64,000 bases of DNA from NCBI RefSeq assembly GCF_010119245.1, contig NZ_WNKG01000002.1, positions 310,001 through 374,000 of the forward strand. Direction: 5' to 3'. Both the position numbers and the translations under genes were made by a program. The DNA is from Cyclobacterium salsum (GTDB lineage Bacteria; Bacteroidota; Bacteroidia; Cytophagales; Cyclobacteriaceae). A model generated the notes under the pieces. It did no database searches, had not been told where the DNA came from, and saw only the letters and a list, made by a program, of their open reading frames with translations. This document shows, piece by piece, positions 45,148 through 54,578 of this stretch (position 1 is the stretch's first letter; the number at the start of each line of letters is the position of its first letter).

Positions 45148-46905
45148 ATGTATATACGAATTTTAGTAAGTGGATTATTATTGGGAATAAGTGGCCTCGT
45201 AATCCATGCATCTGACCCTGAAAAAGGCAAATCCCCACCTGCGTCAGAGCTCTCCCAGCAAGCCAATGGACTCCACGGTTATATCGGCTACAGTTCACCG
45301 AAGCGGCCGGAGGGGTTTGGAGCAGGAATCGGATTTTATACAGCGGTCTGGCCACTGGTGGAACAGCCGCTAGCCGGATTTCAGATCGGATTGCCAGGAA
45401 ATTGGATCATCCCGGATAATCCGGACAACAAAGACATGGCTTGCTGTCCGGAAGGAACCATTGCGCGGACCTGGGAGCCACGAGGACCGACCTGGGCCAG
45501 CGTGTTTCAAACCCAGGAAGGTGGATTGGGCTATTGGCGGGGAAACCGTTACCACTATGGCCCGCCCAAGTTCAGTATGAACGGGGTACCGAATTGCTAC
45601 AATTCAGAAATAGCCTCTCCGGGCTGGCCGTTCTTTTACCGGGCAGAAGCCCTGCCGGAGGACGAGTTGGGAATTGCCCAGCTAAGCAACCGGATAGTGG
45701 TACCACCGGATGGAATTACCTTTGTAGAGGACCTGGAGGGCAAATTTCTAGGTTACACCCATATGATGCTTCCCCTGACCGAAAAAAGGGAGGGGCCACC
45801 GCCCACCGGGGATCAAAGCTGGACCTTGTTTCTCAATGCAGCCAATTTTAAGGGACCCGTGGCCTACTACATTCCGGAAATGTGGAGCCGGTTATCAAAA
45901 GAATACCCTGCCATTGAGGGGATGGGGCTGGATGCCCGCCCAGGAACCATGGGCGGGGGAGGTGCCATGGAAATCAATACCGTGCCTTCCTTTGAAATGA
46001 AAACGGAGCAGGGAGAGTTGTTCATCAAAATCCCGCAATTGCAATTTCCAGTAGATGAAAAGGGCCGCTCTGTTTTGGTGCAGGACGTGACCTATTATTC
46101 CAAAGATGCCTTATTCAACCCGGTAAAAGCATGGAAGAATGGCGGAGAACCGGTGTCCGGCGCATTTAGCGAAGCCCATTCCTGGAAGCCGTCCATCAGT
46201 CCCCGAAAAATCTCATTGGATCAGGGAGCCCGGTTAAATGCTGGAGGTACCCGTTTAGGAGGGCTGGATAGCGTGGTGGAAACCATCGTCAACGAATCCA
46301 ATGCCTTTGGTTTGCAATGGCAGGAAAATCCTTATGGGTCCAGAGGCTTATTTCCCCAATATTTCAAGCAGGTAGGAGAGGAGCGCATCCCGGTTTCAGA
46401 AGAAGAGGTTCCGGCGGAATTGAAAGGCAGCTCCTTTGCCCTGGCAGGGACGGAGAAAGAGTACGTCAATTGGAGGGATGGGAACGAGATCGTCTCGGGA
46501 AATTTTGTCATTGATAAAAGCCTTCCCTATTCTACTCCGGAATCAGGCGCCTGGACTCGTCCGGGACCCGCTTCCAAGGCCTATACCGTCGAGCTAAAAG
46601 ACGGCTCTACTGTTACCTACAAATGGTATCGCTTTATCGATCAACCTTCCTTTCAGCAATTTGACTGGAGCCAGGCCGAAAAAGAAGCCTTGCAGCAACT
46701 GGTAGAAAAGATCCACCAACGCTGGACCATTGACAAAAACTACATGGCACCTCCCACAACGGGGGAACTGGTGCAAATTGATCCTGCCCTAATCCTGACA
46801 CCTCCTCCGGGAATGGAAGTAGGCTACGTACCCATTGTGGTCCGGCAGGAAAGAAAGGTGCTGGCTGCTGAAGATCCGATGAAGCCTCCATTAGCTGATT
46901 TATAG
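45148..46905 (+). CDS. Secreted protein of unrecognised family (paralogue B of the 3.1-4.8 kb protein)
   Basis: The 585-residue protein has a clear signal peptide (ILVSGLLLGISGLVIHA) and no domain I can name. It is homologous throughout to the protein at 3072-4814. Matching blocks are GGLGYWRGNRYHYGPPKFSM, TGDQSWTLFLNAANFKGPVA, DGSTVTYKWYRFIDQP and DPALILTPPPGMEVGYVPIV. B has an extra Cys-containing insert (MACCPEGTIART) in its N-terminal quarter. It lies between SusD and a sulfatase and is 91 bp after susD, so it is probably co-transcribed with SusCD. A perfect terminator hairpin follows about 90 bp after its stop. A carbohydrate-binding, lyase or other enzymatic role is possible, but nothing in the sequence decides it. 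Confidence 0.82.
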   Translation: MYIRILVSGLLLGISGLVIHASDPEKGKSPPASELSQQANGLHGYIGYSSPKRPEGFGAGIGFYTAVWPLVEQPLAGFQIGLPGNWIIPDNPDNKDMACCPEGTIARTWEPRGPTWASVFQTQEGGLGYWRGNRYHYGPPKFSMNGVPNCYNSEIASPGWPFFYRAEALPEDELGIAQLSNRIVVPPDGITFVEDLEGKFLGYTHMMLPLTEKREGPPPTGDQSWTLFLNAANFKGPVAYYIPEMWSRLSKEYPAIEGMGLDARPGTMGGGGAMEINTVPSFEMKTEQGELFIKIPQLQFPVDEKGRSVLVQDVTYYSKDALFNPVKAWKNGGEPVSGAFSEAHSWKPSISPRKISLDQGARLNAGGTRLGGLDSVVETIVNESNAFGLQWQENPYGSRGLFPQYFKQVGEERIPVSEEEVPAELKGSSFALAGTEKEYVNWRDGNEIVSGNFVIDKSLPYSTPESGAWTRPGPASKAYTVELKDGSTVTYKWYRFIDQPSFQQFDWSQAEKEALQQLVEKIHQRWTIDKNYMAPPTTGELVQIDPALILTPPPGMEVGYVPIVVRQERKVLAAEDPMKPPLADL

Positions 46906-46940
46906 TAACGTCCAATAATTGAGTAAGTACTACCTGTTTG

Positions 46941-46972
46941 CTGATAAGTTGCTTAATCATCCGTCTTATCAG
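46941..46972. repeat. Inverted repeat before the terminator
   Basis: CTGATAAG (46941-46948) and CTTATCAG (46965-46972) are perfectly complementary across 16 nt. It precedes the terminator downstream of paralogue B and may stabilise the 3' end of the SusCD transcript. Confidence 0.45.
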
Positions 46973-46990
46973 TTACTACGATCACCAACA

Positions 46991-47028
46991 AAAACCCAAA
47001 AGATGCAGGTAGCTTTTGGGTTTTGTTT
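46991..47028 (+). terminator. Rho-independent terminator after paralogue B
   Basis: AAAACCCAAAAG pairs perfectly over 12 bp with CTTTTGGGTTTT, followed by GTTT. It separates susC-susD-B from the sulfatase that starts at 47079, so the latter may need its own promoter or depend on read-through. Confidence 0.75.
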
Positions 47029-47039
47029 AAAAAAAATCA

Positions 47040-47065
47040 GGTAGCAACCCATGCATTTTGCTACC
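47040..47065. repeat. Inverted repeat just before the sulfatase start
   Basis: GGTAGC (47040-47045) and GCTACC (47060-47065) are perfectly complementary and end 13 bp before the ATG at 47079. The position suggests a possible effect on translation initiation or an operator, but nothing more is visible. Confidence 0.3.
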
Positions 47066-47078
47066 AACTAACTCGAAG

Positions 47079-48632
47079 ATGAGGCATATTTTACGTTTTA
47101 CTACTTATTGGACCCTCGGGCTGCTCATTTTTTGGAGTCTTTCTCCTTTGAATTCGGTGGCCGAAAGCCAGGATCCGCCTCGCCCCAATATCATTATTTT
47201 CCTTACAGATGATTTAGGATACGGTGATCTGGGTTGTTACGGGCATCCCCTTATCAAAACACCGCATCTCGACCGATTTGCCAGCGAAGGGGTTCGAATG
47301 ACCGATATGCATTCCGCGGCGGCCGTTTGTTCTCCCTCCAGAGCGGCTATACTTACCGGAAGAAACGGGTACCGGAGTGGCTTTTACAATATCGCCGGTT
47401 TTTTTGGAACCACACTGGATAAAAATGAAATCACCCTTCCTCAATTGCTTCAGGAAGAAGGGTATGAAACGGCCTTTTTTGGAAAATGGCACCTTTCTAA
47501 GTTAGAGTCTCCCCATGAAGTCTCGGTAAACGAAATGGGTTTCGACTACTCCCTGGCCACCTCGGTCAATGCCTTCGGTACCGGACCCAAAAATCCGGAT
47601 AAATTTCTTAGAAACGGAGTCCCCGAAGGTCCGATGGAAGGCTGGTATGTCGATATTGTTTCCCGGGAGGCAGCCGATTGGATTGCCGAAAAACGTGATA
47701 CGGAAAAACCGTTTTTTCTCATTATTTCCACCAACGAGCCGCATACTCCTATCGATCCTCCAAGAGATTTTGCCGAACAATACGACGCAAGGGAAGTTGG
47801 GGAGACGATCCAGCAGGTTTCTTATGGAGGGTTGAGCCGGCCGGAAAGAGATATATCCCAGTATGCTAATGAATATTACGGGACGGTATCGCAGGTAGAT
47901 GACTCCTTTGGTACCTTCATGAAATTTATCGATGATCAGGGACTAAGGGATGCTACCCTGGTTATTTTCACCAGTGACAACGGTCCGGAATACCCAGTGA
48001 CCCTGGAAGAATCGAACGGGGAATGGGAAGACCCGATTCGGGATAAATGCTTTGGTACACCCGGCAACCTGCGGGGAATGAAACGTTATCCCTACGAAGG
48101 AGGTCATCGCGTTCCCGGATTGATCCGTTGGCCAGGGCACATTCCTGCCGGCACCATCAGCGATCAACTCTTTAACGGAACGGATTTTCTTCCCACCCTA
48201 TGCAAATTGGCAGGAGCTTCCATTCCGATGGATAGGGCCATTGACGGTACGGATGCGTTCAATGCTTTTCTGGGCAAGCATTACCAAAGAGAAGTCTTAC
48301 CTATCTGGTTTTTTCTGTTAAATTCCTCCCACATGCCGGGAATGGCCCAAATGGCCATGCGCTACAAGGACTATGTGCTGGTGGGCCGGTTGGGACCCAA
48401 GCGGGAAAATTTTACTGGAATCTCAAACGAAGGAACCTTTCCAGCCGTTGATTGGCTAAAGACAGCCGTTCCGGATTCATTTGAACTGTACAACATCAAA
48501 AAAGACCCGGGTCAAACCATGGATATTTCGCAGCAGGAATACACAACCTTCCTAGAGGCAATTCCCAAAATGCAGCAGCTTTGGCTGGATATCCGGGATG
48601 AAGGCCCCTGGTGGGGAAGAATCCCCGATTAA
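47079..48632 (+). CDS. Family S1 sulfatase (arylsulfatase A / GalNAc-6-sulfatase-like), CSPSR active site
   Basis: The 517-residue exported protein (signal [18 protein letters not shown] at 47079 chosen, the TTG at 47058 lies in a hairpin) has all core motifs: [18 protein letters not shown] with the metal-binding Asp pair, [19 protein letters not shown] with formylglycine precursor Cys84, FFGKWHLSK and [10 protein letters not shown]. The [20 protein letters not shown] stretch is typical of arylsulfatase A relatives. It is the fifth intact sulfatase of the window and serves the SusCD locus. Confidence 0.95.
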   Translation: MRHILRFTTYWTLGLLIFWSLSPLNSVAESQDPPRPNIIIFLTDDLGYGDLGCYGHPLIKTPHLDRFASEGVRMTDMHSAAAVCSPSRAAILTGRNGYRSGFYNIAGFFGTTLDKNEITLPQLLQEEGYETAFFGKWHLSKLESPHEVSVNEMGFDYSLATSVNAFGTGPKNPDKFLRNGVPEGPMEGWYVDIVSREAADWIAEKRDTEKPFFLIISTNEPHTPIDPPRDFAEQYDAREVGETIQQVSYGGLSRPERDISQYANEYYGTVSQVDDSFGTFMKFIDDQGLRDATLVIFTSDNGPEYPVTLEESNGEWEDPIRDKCFGTPGNLRGMKRYPYEGGHRVPGLIRWPGHIPAGTISDQLFNGTDFLPTLCKLAGASIPMDRAIDGTDAFNAFLGKHYQREVLPIWFFLLNSSHMPGMAQMAMRYKDYVLVGRLGPKRENFTGISNEGTFPAVDWLKTAVPDSFELYNIKKDPGQTMDISQQEYTTFLEAIPKMQQLWLDIRDEGPWWGRIPD

Positions 48633-48700
48633 ACCAGTCGAAATAGTTTTTTTAATCCTATTTGGTTTATATTTTCAAAATTGAATTCTTGTAAAATAAC

Positions 48701-51436
48701 ATGACGTTGAAATTTTATCCCCGGCAAACGATTTTAATCCTGTTTATTTTCGTTTCCTGCCAAAGCAAATCTGAAAAGCACTCCCTGAATGAATCCGCTG
48801 CATCTGGTTTTATCCTTCAGGAATCCGAGCTTCCCGAATACGAAAAAAACATTGACCATAAGGGGCTGTTGGAGGACCTGGGAGACCGGCATGGGGAATC
48901 CATGAGAACTGGTGAGCATATCTATACCAACACCTGTATCACCTGCCATGGAAATCCGGAACAAGAGGGTTCCCTGCCCACCGCTTTTAAATTTTGGGCG
49001 GACACCTTTAAGGTGGGTCAAGATCCCTATGCCATTTATCAAACCCTGACCCGCGGTCATGGAGCCATGCCGCCTCAGGTAAATCTGACTCCGGTGGAGA
49101 AGTACGATGTGATCCATTACATCCGGGAGACTTTTATCTCAAAGGAAAATCAGGCCCAGTATTTTGATATTAATGAGGAATACCTGGCGAGTTTGCCAAG
49201 CGGTTCCAGCGAGGGACCTGCTCCCAGGGAATACAAGCCCTGGGCGGAGATGGATTACGGTAATTTTTTGATCAATACCTATGAGCTGGTCGATGCGGAC
49301 GCTCCTCCCAGGGAAAGGTCCACCGGGCCCGTACAGCCCCTTCCGGATGAAGATTTTGGAGATGCCAATTTTGCCTACAAGGGCATTGCAGTAAGATTGG
49401 ACCCCGGTGCCGGGGGAGTGGCTGCCGGGAAGGCCTGGATGATGTTCGACCATGATCTGATGCGGATAGCCGGGGCCTGGACCGGAAAAGGATTTATCGA
49501 CTGGGAAGCGATTCTCTTTAACGAGAAACACAACATCTCGCCAAGAACCGTTGGTGAACTTCACTTTGAAAACGAGACGGGTCCAGGCTGGGCACATCCT
49601 CAAACGGGAACCTTTGAGGATCCACGGTTTCAAGCCAGGGATGGAAGAAGGTTTGGTCCCCTTCCCCGGGATTGGGCACATTATAAGGGGCTTTATCCAT
49701 TTGAGGACCGGTTAATCCTATCGTATACGGTGGGTGAAGCCGAAATTTTGGAAACGTTTGGCTTGGATTCCCTGGGAGACCAGCCTGTTTTTACCCGCAC
49801 CTTGAATACCACGGTTTCGGGTGACCTGCTTAAAATGCGGGTGGCTCCGGTCGGAACATCGGCGGCCCTGACCGGGACAGGGGCCGAACTGGAAGTAGAA
49901 GACGACTTCCTGGTGGTCAACTTTACGGGCAAGGAGCCGGGCAAGATCAAGTTATTTCTGGCAGCTCCGGGAGTCAAGGGCCTGGATGCACATGCAAAAG
50001 CGGCTACCCCTGCCGAATCCCTTGCCGATTTTACCAAAGGAGGACCTGCCCGGTACCCGCAAACCTTGGAAACTGCGATTTTGCCTGGACAGCAGGAAGG
50101 GGCCTTTCAGGTTGATGTCCTGAATCCTCCCTTTAACAGCCCCTGGAAAAACCAGCTGCGATTAAGTGGGTTGGATTTTTTCGAGGACCGAAATAAGGCC
50201 GTGATATGTGCTACGGACGGAGACGTATGGCTGGTAGAAGGATTTACAGAAAATGAACAAAAGCTGACCTGGCAGCGGATTGCTTCCGGATTATTTCAGC
50301 CCCTCGGAATAAAGGTAATCGACGAAGAGATTTTCGTCACCTGCCGGGACCAAATTGTCCGCTTGCATGATCTCAATGGGGACCGTGAAGCTGATTTTTA
50401 CGAGAGTTTCAATAACGACCATCAGGTAACCGATCATTTCCATGAGTTTGCCATGGGCTTGCAAGCCGATGCGGAGGGAAACCTTTATTATGCCAAAAGT
50501 GCCCGGCATGCCCGGGAAGCCCTGGTTCCCCAGCATGGAACCTTACTGAAAGTCAGTTCCGATGGGCAACAGACGGACATTATTGCCACCGGTTTTCGGG
50601 CGGCCAACGGTGTGTGTCTCAATCCGGACGGGACCTTTATTGTGACAGATCAGGAAGGGCACTGGAATCCCATGAACCGGATCAATTGGGTAGAAGAGGG
50701 AGGTTTTTATGGTAATATGTTCGGTTTTGACCCACCGGCGGATAGCACCGATTCCGGCATGGAGCAACCCCTGGTTTGGGTGGAAAGGGAGCGGGATCGT
50801 TCTCCTTCCGAACTGCTATGGGTGGACAGTGAAAAATGGGGTCCGTTAAACGGGAAACTTCTGAATTTTTCCTATGGGTATGGGAAAGTATACCTGGTTC
50901 CCTTTGAAAAAATTGACGGGCAGGTTCAGGGAGGTATTGTGGAACTGCCTTTACCTCGCTTTGCCACGGGCGTGATGCGTGGACGATTTAATCCGGAAGA
51001 TGGTCATTTGTACCTTTGCGGCCTTTCCGCCTGGGGCTCTACCCAACCCCAACTGGGAGGACTATACCGGATCCGAATGACCGAAACCCCGGTAAATTTA
51101 CCGGTTGGCATTCAGGCCCAGAAAGACGGGGTTTTGCTAACCTTTACGGAGAAGCTGGATGAAAGCAGCGTAAACGAGCTGTCGAATTACACGGTTGCCA
51201 CCTGGGATTTATTACGGTCCAGAAAGTACGGTTCCAAGCATTACAACGAGAAAGAATTGGCAGTTTCCGCTGTTGAGCTGGGGCCGGATAAAAAATCGAT
51301 CAAGCTAAAACTACCCGAGATCGAACCGACCTGGGTGATGGAAATCCAATACCGATTGGAAAGTGAGCAAGGCGAAACGGTAGAGGGCCTGATCCAGAAT
51401 ACCATTCACCAGTTAGGCGGAGTGACTTCTTTATAG
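48701..51436 (+). CDS. Lipoprotein with cytochrome c, DUF6797 and beta-propeller domains
   Basis: The 911-residue protein has a lipobox (IFVSC, Cys20) and then a small class I cytochrome c domain (about 65-150): CITCHG (Cys79, Cys82, His83) and an axial Met candidate, Met123 in GHGAMPP. A DUF6797-type beta-rich region follows (about 215-430; AWMMFDHDLMRIAGAWTGKG), then a propeller (about 470-790; NKAVICATDGDVWLVEGF, ANGVCLNPDGTFIVTDQEGH, RFATGVMRGRFNPEDGHLYL) and a C-terminal sandwich. The haem would accept electrons at the outer face of a membrane. It follows the sulfatase by 68 bp. It is the haem counterpart of the copper-propeller fusion at 20.3 kb, so both sugar loci appear linked to an electron carrier. 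Confidence 0.88.
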   Translation: MTLKFYPRQTILILFIFVSCQSKSEKHSLNESAASGFILQESELPEYEKNIDHKGLLEDLGDRHGESMRTGEHIYTNTCITCHGNPEQEGSLPTAFKFWADTFKVGQDPYAIYQTLTRGHGAMPPQVNLTPVEKYDVIHYIRETFISKENQAQYFDINEEYLASLPSGSSEGPAPREYKPWAEMDYGNFLINTYELVDADAPPRERSTGPVQPLPDEDFGDANFAYKGIAVRLDPGAGGVAAGKAWMMFDHDLMRIAGAWTGKGFIDWEAILFNEKHNISPRTVGELHFENETGPGWAHPQTGTFEDPRFQARDGRRFGPLPRDWAHYKGLYPFEDRLILSYTVGEAEILETFGLDSLGDQPVFTRTLNTTVSGDLLKMRVAPVGTSAALTGTGAELEVEDDFLVVNFTGKEPGKIKLFLAAPGVKGLDAHAKAATPAESLADFTKGGPARYPQTLETAILPGQQEGAFQVDVLNPPFNSPWKNQLRLSGLDFFEDRNKAVICATDGDVWLVEGFTENEQKLTWQRIASGLFQPLGIKVIDEEIFVTCRDQIVRLHDLNGDREADFYESFNNDHQVTDHFHEFAMGLQADAEGNLYYAKSARHAREALVPQHGTLLKVSSDGQQTDIIATGFRAANGVCLNPDGTFIVTDQEGHWNPMNRINWVEEGGFYGNMFGFDPPADSTDSGMEQPLVWVERERDRSPSELLWVDSEKWGPLNGKLLNFSYGYGKVYLVPFEKIDGQVQGGIVELPLPRFATGVMRGRFNPEDGHLYLCGLSAWGSTQPQLGGLYRIRMTETPVNLPVGIQAQKDGVLLTFTEKLDESSVNELSNYTVATWDLLRSRKYGSKHYNEKELAVSAVELGPDKKSIKLKLPEIEPTWVMEIQYRLESEQGETVEGLIQNTIHQLGGVTSL

Positions 51437-51685
51437 TTTGAGTTTGATGTAGGTATTCACCGTTAAAAACCTATCCGACCATCCAAACAAAACAAACAGA
51501 AAGGAGGCAAGAGGAATTTCATATCGTAGATCACATTATGTTTAGCGTGTTATCAACCGGACTTGCTCAAAACCAATCCCCAAATCAGGGATAGTATATT
51601 ATCTTAAACGTTTTGATTTTATCAAAAGGGAGTTTTATTCGTTATGCCTGCCTGGCGTGAATATACTAGAAGTACTTAAACCGTT

Positions 51686-52192
51686 TTATAACCTTATTTC
51701 TTTTAGCAAACCTTCCAAATCCAGTCTTCGGGTATACATTTCAAGGGAGCCATCGGGTTTTTTAGGCCATTGCTCTCTGGGCCGGTCCCAGTACAATTCC
51801 ACTCCGTTGTTGTCCGGATCGTTCAGGTAAAGTGCTTCGGATACACCATGGTCTGCGGCACCGGTCAAGGGATACCCGGCTTGCAGGATTCGGTCAAGAA
51901 TGGTAGCCAGGTCTTTTCGGGTCGGGTACAGAATGGCTGTGTGGAATAGTCCGGCGTTGTTTTTAGGAGCTGGAGGAGCATCTTTGCTAAACCAGGTATT
52001 CAATCCGATATGATGGTGGTAACCGCCGGCAGAAATAAAGGCAGCGTCCTCCCCATAGGTGGTGGTCAGTTCGAATCCCAACATCCCGCAATAGAAGTCA
52101 AGCGCGCGCTGTAAATCCGCCACTTTCAGGTGCACGTGCCCGATGCCGGTACCGGCTGGGATTTTATAGGTATTTTTGTTTTCTGAAGGCAA
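51686..52192 (-). CDS. VOC-family (glyoxalase / extradiol dioxygenase-like) protein
   Basis: The 168-residue protein has the vicinal-oxygen-chelate pattern in two halves: GIGHVHLKVADLQRALDFYC, GGYHHHIGLNTW, LFHTAILYP and NGVELYWDRPREQWP. The metal-ligand candidates (His of GHVHLK, His of LFHTA, Glu of GVELY) are present. The closest general type is CatE-like extradiol dioxygenase. The start must be the TTG at 52192; no ATG occurs before the first conserved motif. The gene heads toward 51.7 kb, opposite to the preceding PUL. Its substrate is unknown. Confidence 0.85.
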   Translation of the reverse strand: MPSENKNTYKIPAGTGIGHVHLKVADLQRALDFYCGMLGFELTTTYGEDAAFISAGGYHHHIGLNTWFSKDAPPAPKNNAGLFHTAILYPTRKDLATILDRILQAGYPLTGAADHGVSEALYLNDPDNNGVELYWDRPREQWPKKPDGSLEMYTRRLDLEGLLKEIRL

Positions 52193-52356
52193 TTTTCTTT
52201 TTTTAAATTAAATGTTTGTAGCTCAAATTGGTGAATGGAAACACATCCTCTGACTTTTTCCGTTAATAAATAAGCATTTTCAGTCACTTTTTATCCACTC
52301 CTTCGTTTCATCAATATTTTCCTGTTTTTCTGAATCGCTTTCTCTTCAAACCTTTT

Positions 52357-53733
52357 CTAGTTCATGAAATCTGAAAAATCGTATCCGGCCTTTTTGTCCA
52401 CAAGTAACAATAGAAAATCACTTCCCCAGCCATTGGCCCATGGCGTAAAAGTCTGTGAGCCACTGGTTTTAACCTCTCCAAGTGGCAGGACCTTACCATT
52501 TCTGGGATTAAACCAATAAGCCTCGGCTGTTTCCATATTAAATCGGGTTAAATCAAGGGTTAGCGGCGTTCCGGTAGGTATATAGGCAAGTATTAGGTCA
52601 CCCTTTTCTGTTCTGGAGGCCAGCATGTGGGACTCGTTTTTTGGATTATCCCCCAAGATCAGGCTTTGATCTAGTTGCAACTGCTGCCAGGGAAGCGCTG
52701 AAAGGATTTTTTTAAGGTAGCCCATCTGGGAGGAGCCGGGCAGGTCCAAGGCCACTTGCCAACCCGTACGGGCATTGATAATTGGCGCCCTGCCGCTTTC
52801 GTACATTTGCCAGACATCATTGCAACCGTAGGTGTAGCCGGCAGCTCCCGAAAGCATGCTCCAATAACCCGCAACCCGGACATCGGCATCATCCAGCCAG
52901 CCGTAGTCTTTATTTTCCCAGAACCGATCCCGGATATTTTCGTACCTGGGCTCCCCGTTGATCACTGGCCGGGCGGGGACGGCGCTTCGCGCATCCAGTA
53001 CGTATTGATAATCCGTTGCCAGCCGGCTGTGACCGCTCTGAAACATATCCAGGCTCAGCCAACTATCCTCCCTAAAATAATCCGTTGCCTTTTTTGCTCC
53101 CACGGGATGAAACGTCAATAAATGCTTCTCGTCAATCGCCCGGATTCCTTTGGCCATAGAGCGGATAATTTCATAATGGGTTTCGTTTTCTATGGGTCGG
53201 TCCCCGCCGAGAATCCAGACCAGATTGCTGTGGGGTTGATAGCGTTTGGCCAATAGTTCGCCGTAGGTTTCTGCATTTTCCGGAGTGAAAATTTCCGGGC
53301 CAACACCCCATTTTTTGTTAAACTTATCTCCCCAGGTAGGCAATAATCCAACGTACATGCCCAGTTCAGCGGCTCTCTCCAACACGTAATCCACAAGCTT
53401 AAAGTAGGCTTCGTTAAGCTTCTCCGGATTGTTGTCGATCAATGGGGTGTCTCCCTGAGCATTTGGTGTGTTCAACCCATCCAGTTCTGCCAGGATGACG
53501 GTTTGAATAAGTGTAAAGCCCTTGTTGGCACGGTCTTGCAGATAGTGGTCGATTTCTGTTTTGTCCAGTCGGTGAATCAATTCCCAGGCCGTGTCTCCTA
53601 GCCAAAAAAACGGTTGGTTGTCCTCTGTTACGAGGTAGCGATTATCGGGGGAGACCTTTAAAAGCGGGAGTTCCTGCCCGTTGGTGAAAAGTGCTAAAAA
53701 TAGTAAGACTAAAAGCAGGAAAAGGTTTTTCAT
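52357..53733 (-). CDS. Secreted GH140-type (DUF4038) glycoside hydrolase, apiosidase-like
   Basis: The 458-residue protein has a signal peptide (LLLVLLFLALFTNGQ) and the DUF4038 TIM barrel (about 30-345): FFWLGDTAWELIHRLDKTEI, NLVWILGGDRP with Asp178 and PVINGEPRYE with Glu261. These correspond to the acid/base and nucleophile pair of GH140. A C-terminal DUF5060/collagen-binding-like sandwich follows (about 365-455). Family members release apiose or related branches. It is on the opposite strand to the PUL but close to it and fits a glycan role. The exact linkage is unknown. Confidence 0.87.
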   Translation of the reverse strand: MKNLFLLLVLLFLALFTNGQELPLLKVSPDNRYLVTEDNQPFFWLGDTAWELIHRLDKTEIDHYLQDRANKGFTLIQTVILAELDGLNTPNAQGDTPLIDNNPEKLNEAYFKLVDYVLERAAELGMYVGLLPTWGDKFNKKWGVGPEIFTPENAETYGELLAKRYQPHSNLVWILGGDRPIENETHYEIIRSMAKGIRAIDEKHLLTFHPVGAKKATDYFREDSWLSLDMFQSGHSRLATDYQYVLDARSAVPARPVINGEPRYENIRDRFWENKDYGWLDDADVRVAGYWSMLSGAAGYTYGCNDVWQMYESGRAPIINARTGWQVALDLPGSSQMGYLKKILSALPWQQLQLDQSLILGDNPKNESHMLASRTEKGDLILAYIPTGTPLTLDLTRFNMETAEAYWFNPRNGKVLPLGEVKTSGSQTFTPWANGWGSDFLLLLVDKKAGYDFSDFMN

Positions 53734-53795
53734 TCGTTTTTTTAAGGTTTATTTCGGTTTTTGATGGCCGGAGAATGGAAATGGTGTGCAATTTA

Positions 53796-53814
53796 CATAC
53801 TGGCAGGCAGTATG
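53796..53814. repeat. Short inverted repeat CATACTG / CAGTATG
   Basis: Perfect 7-nt arms around a GCAGG loop, between the GH140-like gene and the unknown gene at 53970. No T-tract. It could be a hairpin in an otherwise plain 236-bp gap. Confidence 0.35.
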
Positions 53815-53969
53815 AAAGTAAATATCGTTTAAACAAGAATTAATTGCAACGGAGGGTGGAAAAAGCTCATGGATGACAAGAATATCTACGTTATTGTACG
53901 TTAGGGATGAAAATCCAAAACCTGCTAATGTGAATGAGACGATCAACGCGATCAAATGAATTGGCACAT

Positions 53970-54578
53970 TTATTCACTATTCTCCAATGTTCTTTTTGCA
54001 GCGTTGTCAAGACTGTCCTTTGCTTCCCGGAAGGCCTCATCTAAACGCTCCTCGATAAGCTCTTCAAGTATGCTCCCTTCCATTTCGTTTAACACTGATT
54101 TTATAGAGCCTAAAAGGTATTTGAATGCCGGTATGCCCTTTGAAATTGGAATGGGAGTGGTTGAAATGTATTCAAGCATACTTCTCAAAGCGGCGATGCC
54201 AACCACATTGTCTTGCATTGCAATGGCTTCCTTGAGACTACTGGCTAATTCCTCTTTCGTTCCATCATTGATCCCATTTGCCAGTACATTACCTATTCGA
54301 CGTAAATTTAAAACATGAAGATTACCGTCGGGCAATCCTTGCTTCTTAGCATCGTTTAAATACGTTCTAGCGGTAGCCCTCATTTTACGCGCAATTTTAT
54401 TTAGATCATTTTTGTCTAGTTGATCTATCAAGTCATCAAAATCAGTTCTAAGAAATTTTGAAGGATGGTAATGATAAATTTGGGAACCATTGGAAATAGT
54501 CAATACCGTGAGGAAGCACCAAAAAACCAATGTCATTCTAAGGATTGAGTTCGGTACCTTTATTTTTTCAGTAACCAT
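53970..54578 (-). CDS. Exported hypothetical protein, unrecognised
   Basis: The 202-residue protein begins with a membrane or signal segment (LRMTLVFWCFLTVLTISNGS) and is otherwise helical and charged (DDLIDQLDKNDLNKIARKMR, EELASSLKEAIAMQDNVVGI, EGSILEELIEERLDEAFREA). It looks like an exported helical-bundle protein. I could not assign it to a family. Codon use is AT-rich. No partner genes point to a role. Confidence 0.6.
   Translation of the reverse strand: MVTEKIKVPNSILRMTLVFWCFLTVLTISNGSQIYHYHPSKFLRTDFDDLIDQLDKNDLNKIARKMRATARTYLNDAKKQGLPDGNLHVLNLRRIGNVLANGINDGTKEELASSLKEAIAMQDNVVGIAALRSMLEYISTTPIPISKGIPAFKYLLGSIKSVLNEMEGSILEELIEERLDEAFREAKDSLDNAAKRTLENSE

Noticed and set aside
44223-45266. 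347-codon frame antisense to susD
   Set aside because: susD is well supported on the plus strand, and the antisense frame spans the susD/paralogue B gap without any family match.
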